A DNA stretch of 64,000 nucleotides from Caldalkalibacillus mannanilyticus JCM 10596 (GTDB lineage: Bacteria > Bacillota > Bacilli > Caldalkalibacillales > JCM-10596): contig NZ_BAMO01000023.1 in the NCBI RefSeq assembly GCF_000615945.1, forward strand, positions 16,060 through 80,059, in the 5' to 3' direction. Shown here in pieces: positions 29,030-37,418 of this stretch. The notes below the pieces were generated by a model. It did not search any database, was not told the DNA's origin, and saw nothing but the letters and a program-made list of their open reading frames with translations. Both the position numbers and the translations under genes were made by a program. Position 1 is the first letter of the stretch, and the number at the start of each line of letters is the position of its first letter.

Positions 29030-30369
29030 GTGAAAACGAAGGGAACAGAAGATTCGCCAAAAGAGGCAGGTCAGGTAAATAAATATCAAGAGTATATTGA
29101 TTCCTCAGAAAAGCAACAGCAGTTATATCGACGAACATTAATCATTGTTGTGATTTCTCAAATTTTTGGCGGTGCGGGACTTGCGGCTGGTATCACAGTG
29201 GGAGCTCTTCTGGCACAAGATATGTTAGGTACGGATAGCTTTGCTGGAATTCCGGCAGCTTTGTTTACGCTGGGTTCTGCTGGAGCTGCCTTTCTTGTAG
29301 GGCGACTTTCTCAACGTTTTGGACGTCGATTCGGTCTTGCTTTGGGATTCTTAGCTGGGGGAATTGGAGCGATTGGTGTTGTCATAGCAGCGCTCATTAA
29401 TAGTATCTTTTTTCTTCTTTTTTCTCTTTTCATCTATGGAGCAGGAACAGCGACCAATTTACAAGCACGTTATGCAGGGACAGACTTAGCAAAATCAACC
29501 AGCGTGCTACAGCCATTAGTATCGCTATGGTTTCGACCACCTTTGGAGCGGTAGCAGGGCCTAACTTAGTTGATGTGATGGGGAGATTTGCACTATCAAT
29601 TGGTGTTCCAGCTCTTGCTGGTCCATTTATTTTAGCAGCTACGGCTTTCATCCTTGCTGGAGTTGTGCTTCTCGTCTTTCTACGCCCAGATCCTTTCATC
29701 GTGGCAAAAGCCATTTCGGATGTGCAGAAAAGGGAGGAAATAGCCCCTCCTACAAGAAGCTTTAAAGAGTTAATTCTAAAAGAACGAGGCATCATCGTTG
29801 GAGCGACAATGATGGTTCTGACCCAAATTGTCATGATTGCTATTATGACCATGACCCCTGTACATATGGGACATCATGGACATGGATTGAGGGAGATAGG
29901 AATTGTCATTGGGATTCATGTCGGTGCTATGTATCTGCCTTCTCTTGTGACGGGTATTCTCGTGGATAAGGTAGGACGTACTGTGATGGCGATAGCCTCA
30001 GGTATTACTTTATTGCTATCGGGTATTCTCGCTGCTGTTTCTCCTCCTGGATCTATGCTAGGAATGATCACAGCCCTTGCTCTCTTGGGGCTTGGTTGGA
30101 ATTTTGGGTTAATAAGTGGTACAGCACTTATTGTGGATGCCACAGATCCTGCCAATCGGGCAAAAACACAAGGAACTGTAGATGTCCTCATTGCGCTAGC
30201 AGGGGCATCAGGTGGAGCGTTATCTGGAATGGTGGTTGCTCACTCTAGTTTTGCAACCCTCTCGCTTGCTGGAGGTATTCTTTCTCTATTATTAATTCCT
30301 GTTGTTATTTGGTCACTTAGAAGTGACTCAAGTCATCAGATTGTAGAGGAGAAGGTTGTGGCGAAATAG
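29030..30369 (+). pseudogene. MFS transporter, frameshifted
   Basis: A 12-segment major facilitator of about 446 residues once repaired. The hydrophilic N-terminus is followed by IIVVISQIFGGAGLAAGI, the loop 2-3 motif GRLSQRFGRRFGL and the later GILVDKVGRTVM. The frame breaks near 29499: one extra C (ACC to ACCC) joins TDLAKST to QRATAISIAMVSTTFGAVAG. The GTG start at 29030 has GGAGAGGTGA upstream. The substrate is unknown. The break is one of many single-base deletions in the window, so the gene is probably functional in the organism. Confidence 0.82.
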
Positions 30370-30441
30370 GTCTCACTCCTTTTCATCATTTCATCTCCAC
30401 TTTCAATACTACTAGAAAGGTAAATCTATCGTTTGATCGCT

Positions 30442-30479
30442 AAAAAATTCACCGTTCATTGTGAACGGTGAATTTTTTT
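30442..30479. terminator. Bidirectional terminator between MFS gene and secreted protein gene
   Basis: A perfect 17-bp stem (TTCACCGTTCA/TGAACGGTGAA plus A/T arms) with loop TTG, serving both convergent genes. Confidence 0.93.
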
Positions 30480-30487
30480 AGATTTAT

Positions 30488-30805
30488 TTAATTTTCTTTG
30501 CAAACTTCTCCACTATATTCCCTAGTAGCAACACCTTTCCAAGGGGTATGCATTTTGAAATTTCCAGTATAATATAATGTTCCTTGATATCCTTCTTCAT
30601 CACTGTATTGAACACTTCTCTTAAAAAAAGCAGTAGGTGTAGCTCTCCATTGAGTTACAATCTTGCAGGAAGTAGATTCAGTGAAAGTTTCTGACTGAGA
30701 TAGAATCTCATCTTCTGTCTCATTTTCGTTAGCAAATACGGGTACGGAAGCGAATGATACTAGTAAAGCAAGCACTAAAAATAATTTCGACACTTTTTTT
30801 ACCAT
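30488..30805 (-). CDS. Small secreted protein, paralogue 1
   Basis: A 105-residue exported protein starting MVKKVSKLFLVLALLVS with a likely cleavage after VFA (residue 25). The mature part is acidic at first (NENETEDE), then has SCKIVTQWR, a central variable stretch, EEGYQGTLYYTGN and REYSGEVCKEN. Two cysteines may form a disulfide. AAGGAAGGATG precedes the start and a TTGACT/TATAAT promoter lies at 30846-30873. A paralogue at 32657 has nearly the same signal peptide and upstream region but a different central and C-terminal part. No family is recognised; a role in competition or envelope interaction is only a guess. Confidence 0.8.
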   Translation of the reverse strand: MVKKVSKLFLVLALLVSFASVPVFANENETEDEILSQSETFTESTSCKIVTQWRATPTAFFKRSVQYSDEEGYQGTLYYTGNFKMHTPWKGVATREYSGEVCKEN

Positions 30806-30845
30806 TACTTAACACATCCTTCCTTTAATTTCAAACTACACTATT

Positions 30846-30873
30846 ATTATACAATAGGGAAGGATTAAGTCAA
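30846..30873 (-). promoter_or_regulatory. SigA promoter of secreted protein 1
   Basis: On the minus strand TTGACT (30873-30868), 16-bp spacer, TATAAT (30851-30846). The rest of the gap 30874-31110 shows no gene. Confidence 0.8.
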
Positions 30874-31110
30874 TCTATTAATTTGGTAATATTCTGCTTT
30901 TTATGAATTTATAGCTTAGATAACTTTTTTGTTTTTTAGCACCGTAACTTTATAATTCTTCTATGAAGGATTAAAAGAGCGAAATACCATAGTAAGTTCA
31001 TCAACCATAAAGTAAGGATAAATGTATAATTAGAATAGCTAAGAAACAACCCACATAGAAATGGTTTGGGATTAGTATGCATTTTGAAATAGATAGGATG
31101 TGATGTATTT

Positions 31111-31515
31111 ATGAAAAAAGCACCGGTTTTGTTTCTTTTAATACTATGTATTTTAGTTCTTTTAGGTTGTGTAGGAGATATTAATAGTTCACAAGATAGA
31201 TTTTTTTATAATGGGTATATTATAAAAAAGTATAAAGTAGATGATCCTACTTATACAGACGATTCTTTTTATATAGTAATGTGGGATATAACAAAGAAGG
31301 AATCTTTAGAAACACAATTTGAGGAATTAATGGAGAATTCGATAGACAACTTTGTTATGGTTAAAATCAAAGATAGTAATAAGGACGTTGGTTCATTTCG
31401 TGTAGGTGATAAGGTCAATGTATGGTCCAATAACGAAATGGAAGAAAGCGTACCGTATATAGTACCAACTCGAATGGAGATTGATAAGGAATTGATACAA
31501 AACAATTCCCACTAA
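31111..31515 (+). CDS. Lipoprotein, DUF3221-like
   Basis: A 134-residue lipoprotein: MKKAPVLFLLILCILVLLGC gives a lipobox LLGC with Cys 20. The mature part starts with YNGYIIKKYKVDD and ends with GSFRVGDKVNVWSNNEMEES and a pro-rich tail, a layout resembling DUF3221 (YobA-like) lipoproteins, in which an OB-like domain is predicted. Function unknown. It stands alone between the first secreted protein gene and the intron remnant. Confidence 0.72.
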   Translation: MKKAPVLFLLILCILVLLGCVGDINSSQDRFFYNGYIIKKYKVDDPTYTDDSFYIVMWDITKKESLETQFEELMENSIDNFVMVKIKDSNKDVGSFRVGDKVNVWSNNEMEESVPYIVPTRMEIDKELIQNNSH

Positions 31516-31683
31516 ACTAGTTTGATGTATCATTGAAGGTGTCAAAAATGACAGTAATGTCTGATATGTCTGCAAAGATGTAATTAGTATCTTTTCCATA
31601 CTATACTAAGTATAAGCTCATATTTTGGGAAGTGAATTGTTTAAAAATCTTTATATATAAGAATTGACTAGGCAAAAAACAAG

Positions 31684-31728
31684 GACACTGTGTAGAAAGC
31701 AAAAAGCTTTTTACATAGTGTCTTTTAA
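31684..31728 (+). terminator. Terminator upstream of the group II intron remnant
   Basis: GACACT...AGTGTC outer stem with TGTA/TACA and AAAGC/GCTTT inner pairs, followed by TTTTAAG. Group IIC introns insert just after such hairpins, which fits the intron remnant that follows. Confidence 0.8.
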
Positions 31729-31765
31729 GTTATTGCAAATTTTCTAATTTCAAGGGGGAAGTGTT

Positions 31766-32568
31766 ATGAATATAAAACATGACAAAGAAGTAAAAATGGT
31801 AGAAAAAAACAATTTAATGCTCGTTGATATGGATTTGGAGAAATTTTTTTGATACTGTAAATCAATCGAAGATGATTGAAATCCTTTCAAGAACAATCAA
31901 GGACGGCAGATTTATCTCCCTTATTCACAAATATCTCAGAGCGGGGGGAATGAATCGAGGGAAATTCGAGGAGACAAAAGAAGGGCTAGTACAAGGAAAC
32001 ATTAGTCCGCTATGCAGTAACATCATGCTCAATGACTCGACCACGAACTAACACGAAGAGGCATCAGGTTTGTCAGATATGCGGATGATATGCTTTTCTT
32101 TGCAAAGACCAAAAGGTCGGTGGATTCTACCCCACAAAAGAGGGAATTAAACTAAGAGTTCATACCAAGAGCGTGAACAAGATGAAGGCAAAGGTCAAAG
32201 AACTCACGGCAAGAAGTAACGGTCTAGGGTATGAACAATTGAAGTTAAAACTAAAACAATTCATAACAGGCTGGATAAACTACTTCAAACTGGTGGACAT
32301 GAAAAAGTTACTGAAAGGTACGGACGAACGGCTAAGGCGGAAACTACGAATGTATATCTGGAAACAATGGAAACGAGTAAGAACCAGGTATAGGATGCTA
32401 AGGAAACTCGACTTTGACCATAGCACAGCTTTTAAATTTGCATGCACAAGAAAAGGCTATTGGCGGATAGCCAATAGCCTTTTCTTAAGTATCTCTGTAA
32501 CAAATGCTCGCTTAAAACAAGCAGGCAACATGTTCTTTATGGATTATTTCAAGACTGCACTGGCGTAA
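31766..32568 (+). pseudogene. Group II intron reverse transcriptase/maturase (LtrA-like), decayed
   Basis: Pieces of an LtrA-type protein. The N-terminus of the reverse transcriptase is missing: after MNIKHDKEVK the sequence enters at DMDLEKFF. A 7-T run then shifts the frame; FFDTVNQSKMIEILSRT and EETKEGLVQGNISPL follow, then another break and the catalytic RFVRYADDML region. About 80 residues are deleted before KMKAKVKELTARSNGLGYEQ, and the maturase domain continues to the normal end (KGYWRIANS...). Unlike the other frameshifted genes here this one has large deletions, so it is truly dead. Confidence 0.9.
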
Positions 32569-32573
32569 ACTTA

Positions 32574-32652
32574 GGAACCGCCATGTACCGGACGGTACGC
32601 ATGGTGGTGTGGGAGGTCGGCTAATTAAATAATAATTAGCCTCCTACCCGAT
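32574..32652 (+). mobile_element. Group IIC intron 3' end (domains V and VI)
   Basis: Domain V is seen as GAACCGCCATGTACC and GGTACGCATGGTGGTGTG (32575-32611), closely matching the conserved bacterial class-C form. Domain VI follows (GGTCGGCTAATT...) and the intron appears to end at CCTACCCGAT, 4 bp before the stop codon of the second secreted protein gene. The 5' part of the intron is lost. Confidence 0.85.
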
Positions 32653-32656
32653 TAAC

Positions 32657-32977
32657 TTAATTTTCTTTACAAACTTCTCCGCTATACTCCCTAGATCTTA
32701 AACCTTTAATAGGCTCATCCACTCTTATAGAATTTCCAGTATAATACAATGTCCCTTGATATCCTTCTTCATCTCTGTATTGTATAGTCTTTTTGAAAAT
32801 GAAAACACCTGTAGTTCTCCATTGAGTTACAATCTTGCAGGAAGTAGATTCGATGAAAGTTTCTGACTGAGATAGAATCTCATCTTCTGTTTCATCTTCG
32901 TTAGCAAATACGGGTACGGAAGCGAATGATACTAGTAAAGCAAGTACTAAAAATAATTTTGATACCTTTGTTACCAT
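32657..32977 (-). CDS. Small secreted protein, paralogue 2
   Basis: A 106-residue paralogue of the product at 30488. The signal peptide (MVTKVSKLFLVLALLVS...VFA) and the first 50 residues differ at only about five positions, then the central stretch (TTGVFIFKKTIQYRDEE) and the region before the end (NSIRVDEPIKGLRS) diverge, while GYQGTLYYTGN and REYSGEVCKEN are kept. Both cysteines are conserved. The promoter and leader are also duplicated. The 3' side abuts the end of a group IIC intron, which may have separated the gene from its terminator. Confidence 0.8.
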   Translation of the reverse strand: MVTKVSKLFLVLALLVSFASVPVFANEDETEDEILSQSETFIESTSCKIVTQWRTTGVFIFKKTIQYRDEEGYQGTLYYTGNSIRVDEPIKGLRSREYSGEVCKEN

Positions 32978-33017
32978 TACTTAACACATCCTCCCTTTAA
33001 TTTCAAACTACACTATT

Positions 33018-33045
33018 ATTATACAATAAGGAAGGGTTAAGTCAA
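33018..33045 (-). promoter_or_regulatory. SigA promoter of secreted protein 2
   Basis: On the minus strand TTGACT (33045-33040), 16-bp spacer, TATAAT (33023-33018), the same as for paralogue 1. Confidence 0.8.
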
Positions 33046-33133
33046 TCTATTATTTTGGTAATAATCTACTTTTTTATCCATTCTAACCGTGGCTAAGTCC
33101 TCCTCTGTAGGTGGAAGATGAATTTTTTTTTCT

Positions 33134-33180
33134 GTGACAAAACCGGCAAACTATGGTAAACTTAAGGGGAACGTACGTTC
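33134..33180 (+). promoter_or_regulatory. Promoter with LexA (SOS) box before the YdjM-like gene
   Basis: GTGACA (33134-33139), 17 bp, TAAACT (33157-33162), then GAACGTACGTTC at 33169-33180. The latter is a perfect palindrome matching the Bacillus LexA core GAACRNRYGTTC and lies at the expected transcription start, a position suited to repression. Confidence 0.65.
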
Positions 33181-33244
33181 TTGAAAGGGGTTCGATTTTT
33201 CTTTAGGTAAAATTTTTAACAGTGTAAAGTAAAAGAGGTGGAGT

Positions 33245-33970
33245 ATGACAGGAAAAACACATCTAGGATTTGGTGTGATGACAGGTCTGGGTGTTTATTT
33301 AACCCAAAACCCAACAGCGCCTATTGAACATATTGCAGTTGCTATAGGAATCTCAGCTATTGCTTCTTTAGCTCCTGATCTGGACGAAGCAAAATCGTTA
33401 CTAAGTACGAGGATGGCTCCTTTTGCAGATAAGATTCGTATGCTTATTTTATGTATAGGTTTTTTATTGATCGGCTATCATTTTATGATGGGGCACTTAG
33501 CTTACCTGTATATCGGTATAGCTGTTGTTTTTGCAGGTTCCTACTTGAAAAGAACGAAGATTCGTCGAATCATCCTTTTGGTAATAGGAATTGGTTTTCT
33601 ATTAATAGGTTTCTCTAGGGAGATGTGGTGGCTAAGTATAGTAGGAGGATATGTGGCGATCGCTCCATGGCTTCCTCATCGTGGATTTACCCATACACTA
33701 TGGTCATTAGGGATATGGGCAGGGATTGGCTGGGGAATCGAGCAACAGCTAGGAATTGAAGGTTTAATGTGGGTAACCGTAGCAGGCTATCTTTCTCACT
33801 TACTGACAGACAGCTTAACAGAGGGCGGAATCCGTTGGTTATGGCCATTATATAAGAAACCTTTACGAATACCGCTTATGAGAGTGGGAAGCCGCTGGAG
33901 TAAGCATCTAGAAAAGTATCTATTAGGGGGCTATTCTGTAGCGGTTGTCCTATGGATCTGGGTTAAATAA
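33245..33970 (+). CDS. YdjM-like inner-membrane metal-dependent hydrolase (DUF457)
   Basis: A 241-residue membrane protein beginning MTGKTHLGFGVMTGLGVYL with SLAPDLDEAKSLLS near residue 40 and PHRGFTHTLWSLGIW near residue 140; the His and Asp residues in these motifs are the putative metal ligands of the YdjM/DUF457 family. Five or so membrane segments are seen. The E. coli member is a LexA-controlled gene; here a LexA-type palindrome overlaps the promoter (33169-33180), so damage induction is likely. AAAAGAGGTGGAGT precedes the ATG. Confidence 0.88.
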   Translation: MTGKTHLGFGVMTGLGVYLTQNPTAPIEHIAVAIGISAIASLAPDLDEAKSLLSTRMAPFADKIRMLILCIGFLLIGYHFMMGHLAYLYIGIAVVFAGSYLKRTKIRRIILLVIGIGFLLIGFSREMWWLSIVGGYVAIAPWLPHRGFTHTLWSLGIWAGIGWGIEQQLGIEGLMWVTVAGYLSHLLTDSLTEGGIRWLWPLYKKPLRIPLMRVGSRWSKHLEKYLLGGYSVAVVLWIWVK

Positions 33971-34133
33971 TGAGGAATAACAGGAGTTCTGCCAATAATA
34001 GAAATGCCGTACTGGCAAGATGTCTGTATTCTTAGTCATGAGGTCTTGGAGTTTGGTGATATAGTAGGTAAGTCTATCATTACTCTTTTGTAAGCCTGTT
34101 GGTTTCTGTATGTAGCTAATTTATTCTTGAATA

Positions 34134-34388
34134 TTACATCATTACAGCAGAGATATAAAGGTAAAGAAAATAAATAACGGGTATGAAAGTAATGATTAAT
34201 CCTAGTACTCTAGTTTTTAATTTGAATTGTAACACTAATCCTACTACCCAAACTAACAACCAAATAAGTACTCTAAAGTCATTAGTGGATCCTTCTCCGA
34301 TTCCACTAAAACCGTAACCAAGAATACTAGAGATAACAACAAATAGACCAGTAATCATGTTAATCACACTTAACATTATTTTGTTCAT
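34134..34388 (-). CDS. Small hypothetical membrane protein
   Basis: An 84-residue protein starting MNKIMLSVINMITGLF with three hydrophobic segments (about residues 5-24, 40-56 and 62-80), so integral to the membrane. AGAAGGGATAAAAGA precedes the start. It has no near neighbours on its strand and no family is recognised. The 163 bp to its left hold no gene. Confidence 0.6.
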   Translation of the reverse strand: MNKIMLSVINMITGLFVVISSILGYGFSGIGEGSTNDFRVLIWLLVWVVGLVLQFKLKTRVLGLIITFIPVIYFLYLYISAVMM

Positions 34389-34572
34389 TCTTTTATCCCT
34401 TCTTTAAACAGAATGGTATTATTATGAAGCTAATTATATAATATTACTAACTCAATTTTCGAAGAATAATTTTTGCCTTAGTTCCATTGAGTCGTAAGGC
34501 TCAAGTTTAATTGTAAATATCTTTTGACAAAATAGCAATATAATACAAAAAGACCTCATTTTATCAAAAAAA

Positions 34573-34625
34573 TAAACCATACAAAAGCTCGGCTCATCGA
34601 GGCTCGCTTCTGTATGGTTTTTCTA
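34573..34625. terminator. Bidirectional terminator after the DUF3231 gene
   Basis: AAACCATACA/TGTATGGTTT outer stem (34574-34583 with 34611-34620) around an inner AAGCTCG...CGAG...CTT structure, with T-runs on the right and A-runs on the left. Confidence 0.85.
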
Positions 34626-34632
34626 TATGATG

Positions 34633-35640
34633 TTAATTCTTAACTAAAGCAGCTCGATCCGGAGCGGTAGGGGGTTGCTCCAGCCATGAATGATTAATCA
34701 TAATATTAGCACCATCCTCTGCATACTGAGTAACCTCAGTCATAAGACGAGCGTACATCATGCCCAAATCACGTCTTTGGCTGGTGCCCATACTAATTCC
34801 ATAATACCCTATTCCAGTGGAGTTTAATGAAAGTGCATGGAACATCATCAGTTTATCGGAAAATGGGGAAATGGTCGAGCTAGAAACTTCTGTATCCCAA
34901 GTTTGAGCGGCTGGAAGATCATCTTCTTTTAGGATGGAGGAGAATATCTCCATGTGTTTGATTGCTATTTCCTTCCCTCTCTGAAAATAACTTTGGATTT
35001 CATCTGATTTTGCCACCTGTGCAAATCCCATGAATAAAGAATTTCCTATGGCATTTCTCTGTAGATTAAAGAAAAGATTCATAATTTCAACCGTATTTAA
35101 CGGGCGTCTATCTCCAAACCAGCCAGTGAGAAAGCTTTGCTTATGGACAAACTCTACTTGGGTGGGTACAGGAATGTAAGGGGGTCTAATATATATTCCT
35201 TTACGCTGCAATAAAGAAACAATCTTATTTAGAAGTTCAGCCGATGAATAGCTACATTTAGTATAAAACTTACGAATATCAGACCTAGATGAGTTTGACT
35301 GAGCCATTGAGTTAGAGCTCACACCAATCTGAGCCAAATTTTTCATATATGATAGATAAAACTCGTCTGAAAACAAACGAGGAGCCGATACATTCACATC
35401 TTGTTCTGAAAACCCGAGTGGAATTGGGAAGTGATCTCCTTCCATTATTTCTTTTAAGGTTTTGACATGTTGTTGAGAAAGATGTAGGGCATATTCCAAA
35501 ATCTCACGAGTTTCTTTATCTTCTACTGTAGCTAAAAAATGATGAAAGACACAAATCGCCGCAGTATCATTCTGATAAGAGGTCCAAAGATTAGCCATCT
35601 CTGCTGATGTTAGCTTAGGACGATGCTCTGCACTCATCAT
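34633..35640 (-). CDS. DUF3231 family protein
   Basis: A 335-residue soluble protein made of two similar DUF3231 halves (residues about 5-165 and 175-325). Each is a four-helix, ferritin-like bundle with repeated helices, as suggested by CVFHHFLATVEDKETREILE and HKQSFLTGWFGDRRPLN. The family is common in spore formers and has no proven role. GGAGGGAGCG lies just upstream; ATG 35640 and ATG 35637 are both possible starts. Confidence 0.88.
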   Translation of the reverse strand: MMSAEHRPKLTSAEMANLWTSYQNDTAAICVFHHFLATVEDKETREILEYALHLSQQHVKTLKEIMEGDHFPIPLGFSEQDVNVSAPRLFSDEFYLSYMKNLAQIGVSSNSMAQSNSSRSDIRKFYTKCSYSSAELLNKIVSLLQRKGIYIRPPYIPVPTQVEFVHKQSFLTGWFGDRRPLNTVEIMNLFFNLQRNAIGNSLFMGFAQVAKSDEIQSYFQRGKEIAIKHMEIFSSILKEDDLPAAQTWDTEVSSSTISPFSDKLMMFHALSLNSTGIGYYGISMGTSQRRDLGMMYARLMTEVTQYAEDGANIMINHSWLEQPPTAPDRAALVKN

Positions 35641-35793
35641 CTACGCTCCCTCCGTAAAAAATTTCTTTTTTTGTAGTACTTGGTAAGTGTAGTTTTTACA
35701 GAAAGTTAAAAACTATCCTTATGCTCGCTGTATTTCTTTGCTTCATTAGATGAAGGTAGCCCTCAAGAAGTAACAAGCTTTTCATCTCGGTAC

Positions 35794-36531
35794 ATGTACA
35801 TAGACTTTGTTGACAAAGAGAATACCCATACTTTACTCCAATATGATCTAACTTTAAATAAGGAAACGATCCTCATGAAGAAAGCTCTAGACAATTATCC
35901 ATCTACTGCTTACTCAAAAAATAAACAAGTAGTTTACTTTACAGCTAGAACTGAAAATGATGGTGTACAATTATTTAAAAAAGATCTTCGGGCGAATGCT
36001 ATCACTCAACTAACAAAAGAGCTTAGTTATGTAGACTTCTTACAATATGATGAAACAAAAAACAATATTTATATGAGGGTACTAGTTCAAGAAAGTGATC
36101 AAAACTTTCATATGGCAACATATGATTTGGAGCATGAGACCCTAAGTGTATGGAATGAACAAGATAAAGACACATCCGTAGTTGAGTTTGATTTTAATGA
36201 GAGAACGGGTCAGCTACTAGTTGTAACTAGATCAATAAAGGAAGAACTTGATAATACACCCTCCAAAATCGCGGAAGTAGATATTAGAACTCAAAATCTG
36301 GATATTATCTTAGAAGAATCCAAAGAATATCCGAGGATCAGGAAGCCTGTATACTCTCTGGATCGTGGTGGTTTTTATTTCATAGCTAATGGGAGTGGAT
36401 TTGGACATTCACCTGTAGGAGTCGTAAAATACTATGATCTAACATCTCATGAGGTTTTTGATATATGGACTCAGAAAAGTGGAAATGCGGCAAATATATA
36501 TATTGGAAACGAAAATGAAGTTCTATTTTAA
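35794..36531 (+). pseudogene. Beta-propeller-like protein fragment (5'-truncated)
   Basis: A 245-codon frame with repeated strands resembling a TolB/WD-type propeller (YDLTLNKETILM, FKKDLRANAITQLTKE, YDLEHETLSVWN, VDIRTQNLDIIL, YYDLTSHEVFDIW). The frame is open further upstream to 35710 (with YFFASLDEGSPQEVTSFSSR) but no start codon with a ribosome binding site or signal peptide exists, so the 5' end seems lost. The 3' end overlaps the convergent gene by 9 bp. Probably a remnant of a secreted or lipid-anchored protein. Confidence 0.5.
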
Positions 36532-36807
36532 ATCTTGTGCTTTCATCTTAATTAACTCTTCTTCTCTTTGTTTGCGAAGGGATTTTTGCCCTCTTGACCA
36601 TTCACCTAGCAAAAGTAGTAATCCAACTATAAGCAGTACAATATATTTGATTACATGCTCAATTCCACCTGTTATATATAGCCATGTCATTACTGCTACG
36701 AAAATGATTGGAACTATGCCTCCCCATAATCTATTATTTCTTCTAGACATAAAGTGCTGCATGGCACACATTGCTACAACACTTAAAAACATCGTATATT
36801 CAGACAC
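36523..36807 (-). CDS. Small membrane protein paired with DUF2089 regulator
   Basis: A 94-residue protein with two or three membrane segments (about residues 4-18, 27-45 and 50-68) and a basic, coiled-coil-like tail (GQKSLRKQREEELIKMK). The GTG start overlaps the stop of the DUF2089 gene (TAGTG), so the two are translationally coupled. Pairs of a DUF2089 HTH protein and a small membrane protein are common in Bacillales, probably a regulator with a membrane partner. Confidence 0.7.
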   Translation of the reverse strand: MSEYTMFLSVVAMCAMQHFMSRRNNRLWGGIVPIIFVAVMTWLYITGGIEHVIKYIVLLIVGLLLLLGEWSRGQKSLRKQREEELIKMKAQDLK

Positions 36808-37105
36808 TATATTTCCTTCCTTTCCAATTTGTATTTTTCAATGAGAAGCCGTGCATCTTCTAAGCTGATACGTTCCTCAATAGCTAGTTGTTAATAAAAC
36901 TAATTAAATTTTCTTTTTCCTGTTCTTCATTTATTTCTATCTTTTGAATTAATCTATCTAGCCTTGTACGCACAGTAGGATAAGAAACGTCATAGCATGT
37001 AGCCAGCTTTTTTAAAGATCCAGAATTCAATACGAACTTCCTTATAAACTCAATATCTTCAGAATCCAGGGATAATATCCACGAAGGAATGCCTCCTTTA
37101 TCCAA
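36807..37105 (-). pseudogene. DUF2089-like HTH regulator, frameshifted near the C-terminus
   Basis: A small HTH protein. TTG at 37105 is preferred as the start: GGAGGTGA (complement of 37111-37118) lies 5 bp away, and the family begins near IPSWILSLDSEDIEFIRKF. The helix-turn-helix is GSLKKLATCYDVSYPTVRTR. The frame stops at FINN (36884), but in the next frame LAIEERISLEDARLLIEKY, the usual C-terminus, continues to 36807. Adding one T (CTAG to CTTAG, about 36890) restores about 99 residues and the TAGTG overlap with the membrane gene. Confidence 0.75.
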
Positions 37106-37418
37106 ATGTTTCACCTCCTCAGGCATATTTACAATATCATACAATTAAATAAAATTAAAGTTTTTTTATTTTTATTAAAAATTTTATTGATTAATTTTAA
37201 ATAAATATCTAAAAAAAGAAGGTGTGCAACTTTGAAAAAAATAATAGTTATACTTTTTGCTATACAGATAAAGACAAAGTATCCATAACAGATAGAATAA
37301 TTATTTTGAAGTTTTATATCCATATAATAATTTTACTTTAGTAAATTGCTTAATCCAGCCAGAAAATATATACTATGGGGTGATATACATAGCATAGAAG
37401 CATAAGGAGTCGATATAT

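Noticed and set aside
33098..33130. Hairpin TCCTCC...GGTGGA followed by a T-run, resembling the right end of an IS605/TnpB element
   Set aside because: The stem is short with a mismatch and no tnpB remnant lies upstream; too weak to call.
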